A DNA stretch of 64,000 nucleotides from Rhodoferax sp. WC2427. Lineage in GTDB: Bacteria; Pseudomonadota; Gammaproteobacteria; Burkholderiales; Burkholderiaceae_C. The notes beneath the pieces were generated by a model that did no database searches, was not told where the DNA came from, and saw only the letters and a list, made by a program, of their open reading frames with translations. Positions 63,388 to 64,000 of the stretch are shown here, piece by piece. The stretch spans positions 4,030,001-4,094,000 of the forward strand of contig NZ_CP162006.1 in the NCBI RefSeq assembly GCF_040822085.1, in the 5' to 3' direction. How positions within the stretch are numbered: the first letter of the stretch is position 1; each line of letters opens with the position of its first letter. Both the position numbers and the translations under genes were made by a program.

Positions 63388-64000
63388 TTAAGCGGCTTTC
63401 TTTTCAATCTGGGCCAGGACTTCGGCGGCCCAGTCTTTGGGGGCCATCGGAAAGCCCAGGCGGGCGCGGCTATCCAGGTAGCTTTGCGCCACGCTGCGGG
63501 CCAGGTTGCGGATGCGGCCCATGTAGGCGGCGCGCTCGGTCACGCTGATGGCACCGCGGGCGTCCAGCAGGTTGAAGCTGTGCGCGGCTTTGAGCACCTG
63601 CTCGTAGGCGGGCAGCGCCAGGCTCTCGGTCACCAGGTGCTTGGCCTGCTTTTCGTGGGCGGTGAAGGCGGTGAACAGGAAGTCGGTGTCGCTGTGCTCG
63701 AAGTTGTAGGTGGATTGCTCCACCTCGTTCTGCTTGTACACGTCGCCATAGCTCAAACCGTCGGTCCAGACCAGGTTGTAGACGTTGTCCACGCCCTGCA
63801 GGTACATGGCCAGGCGCTCCAGGCCGTAGGTGATTTCGCCGGTGGCGGGCTTGCAGTCGATGCCGCCGACCTGCTGGAAGTAGGTGAACTGCGTGACTTC
63901 CATGCCGTTGAGCCAGACTTCCCAGCCCAGGCCCCAGGCACCCAGGGTGGGGTTTTCCCAGTCGTCTTCGACGAAGCGGATGTCGTTCTTTTTGAGGTCA
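63388..64000 (-). CDS. glyQ: Glycyl-tRNA synthetase alpha subunit (cut by window end)
   Basis: The alpha chain carries the class II catalytic core. Only the C-terminal two thirds is inside the window; the frame is open to the last base. The visible protein includes [39 protein letters not shown] and [20 protein letters not shown], which are strongly conserved, and ends with [20 protein letters not shown]. The stop directly abuts the glyS start, so the two subunits are co-translated. Confidence 0.96.
   Translation of the reverse strand, partial: DLKKNDIRFVEDDWENPTLGAWGLGWEVWLNGMEVTQFTYFQQVGGIDCKPATGEITYGLERLAMYLQGVDNVYNLVWTDGLSYGDVYKQNEVEQSTYNFEHSDTDFLFTAFTAHEKQAKHLVTESLALPAYEQVLKAAHSFNLLDARGAISVTERAAYMGRIRNLARSVAQSYLDSRARLGFPMAPKDWAAEVLAQIEKKAA

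Overview
The window looks like chromosomal core DNA from a betaproteobacterium of the order Burkholderiales, most likely Comamonadaceae (Rhodoferax, Polaromonas or Acidovorax-like). This rests on the high GC content, the protein families, the conserved neighbourhoods (phoH-ybeY, tyrS/M23 peptidase/anmK, rplM-rpsI-erpA, glyQ-glyS-gmhB-plsC), the SAH riboswitch before ahcY, and about eleven copies of a short palindromic repeat with the core TGCGCTTATTCCATAAGC. That assignment is from memory of these groups, not from a database search. I see no rRNA, tRNA, CRISPR array, prophage or complete insertion sequence.

Layout. 1-6 kb: end of ttcA, a DUF4136 lipoprotein, a histidine phosphatase, ruvB, an alpha-carbonic anhydrase, a small Ala/Lys-rich secreted protein, ruvA and a bactofilin. 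6-9.6 kb: a leftward four-gene Mce/Mla-type lipid transport operon. 9.7-16 kb: phoH, ybeY, a FecR/OmpA-domain pair, dtd, a two-component system, a GlcG/HbpS-like protein and an ankyrin protein. 16-25.7 kb: tyrS, M23 endopeptidase, anmK, an MFS exporter, erpA, rpsI, rplM, a Ser/Thr kinase and rlmJ. 25.9-35.1 kb: an eight-gene rightward nucleoside uptake and salvage operon (BMP binding protein, ABC ATPase, two permeases, ribokinase, nucleoside hydrolase, a 2-oxoglutarate/Fe(II) oxygenase and a 5'-nucleotidase). 35.1-36.9 kb: a patchy accessory stretch with two small proteins, a VOC protein between two attC-like sites, and repeat debris. 36.9-40.5 kb: metF, tlyA and riboswitch-controlled ahcY (one-carbon/SAM cycle). 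40.5-46.3 kb: a DctPQM TRAP transporter with a divergent sensor kinase/response regulator pair. 46.4-53.8 kb: a beta-propeller protein, a thiolase, an AT-richer PEP-CTERM protein gene with a sigma-54 promoter, TPP-riboswitch-controlled thiC, a patatin phospholipase and an OmpA-type lipoprotein. 53.9-64 kb: aceK, a beta-carbonic anhydrase, a LiuR-like MerR regulator with a divergent MBL-fold hydrolase and a cupin gene carrying the matching operator, a YgjP-like metallopeptidase, plsC, gmhB, glyS and part of glyQ.

Most of the window is housekeeping. The most interesting parts are the nucleoside operon with its embedded oxygenase, the sigma-54-driven PEP-CTERM gene, the MerR-type palindrome lying exactly between the -35 and -10 boxes of the cupin promoter, the possible integron cassette at 36 kb, and the palindromic repeat family, copies of which appear to supply start codons and signal-peptide codons to neighbouring genes.
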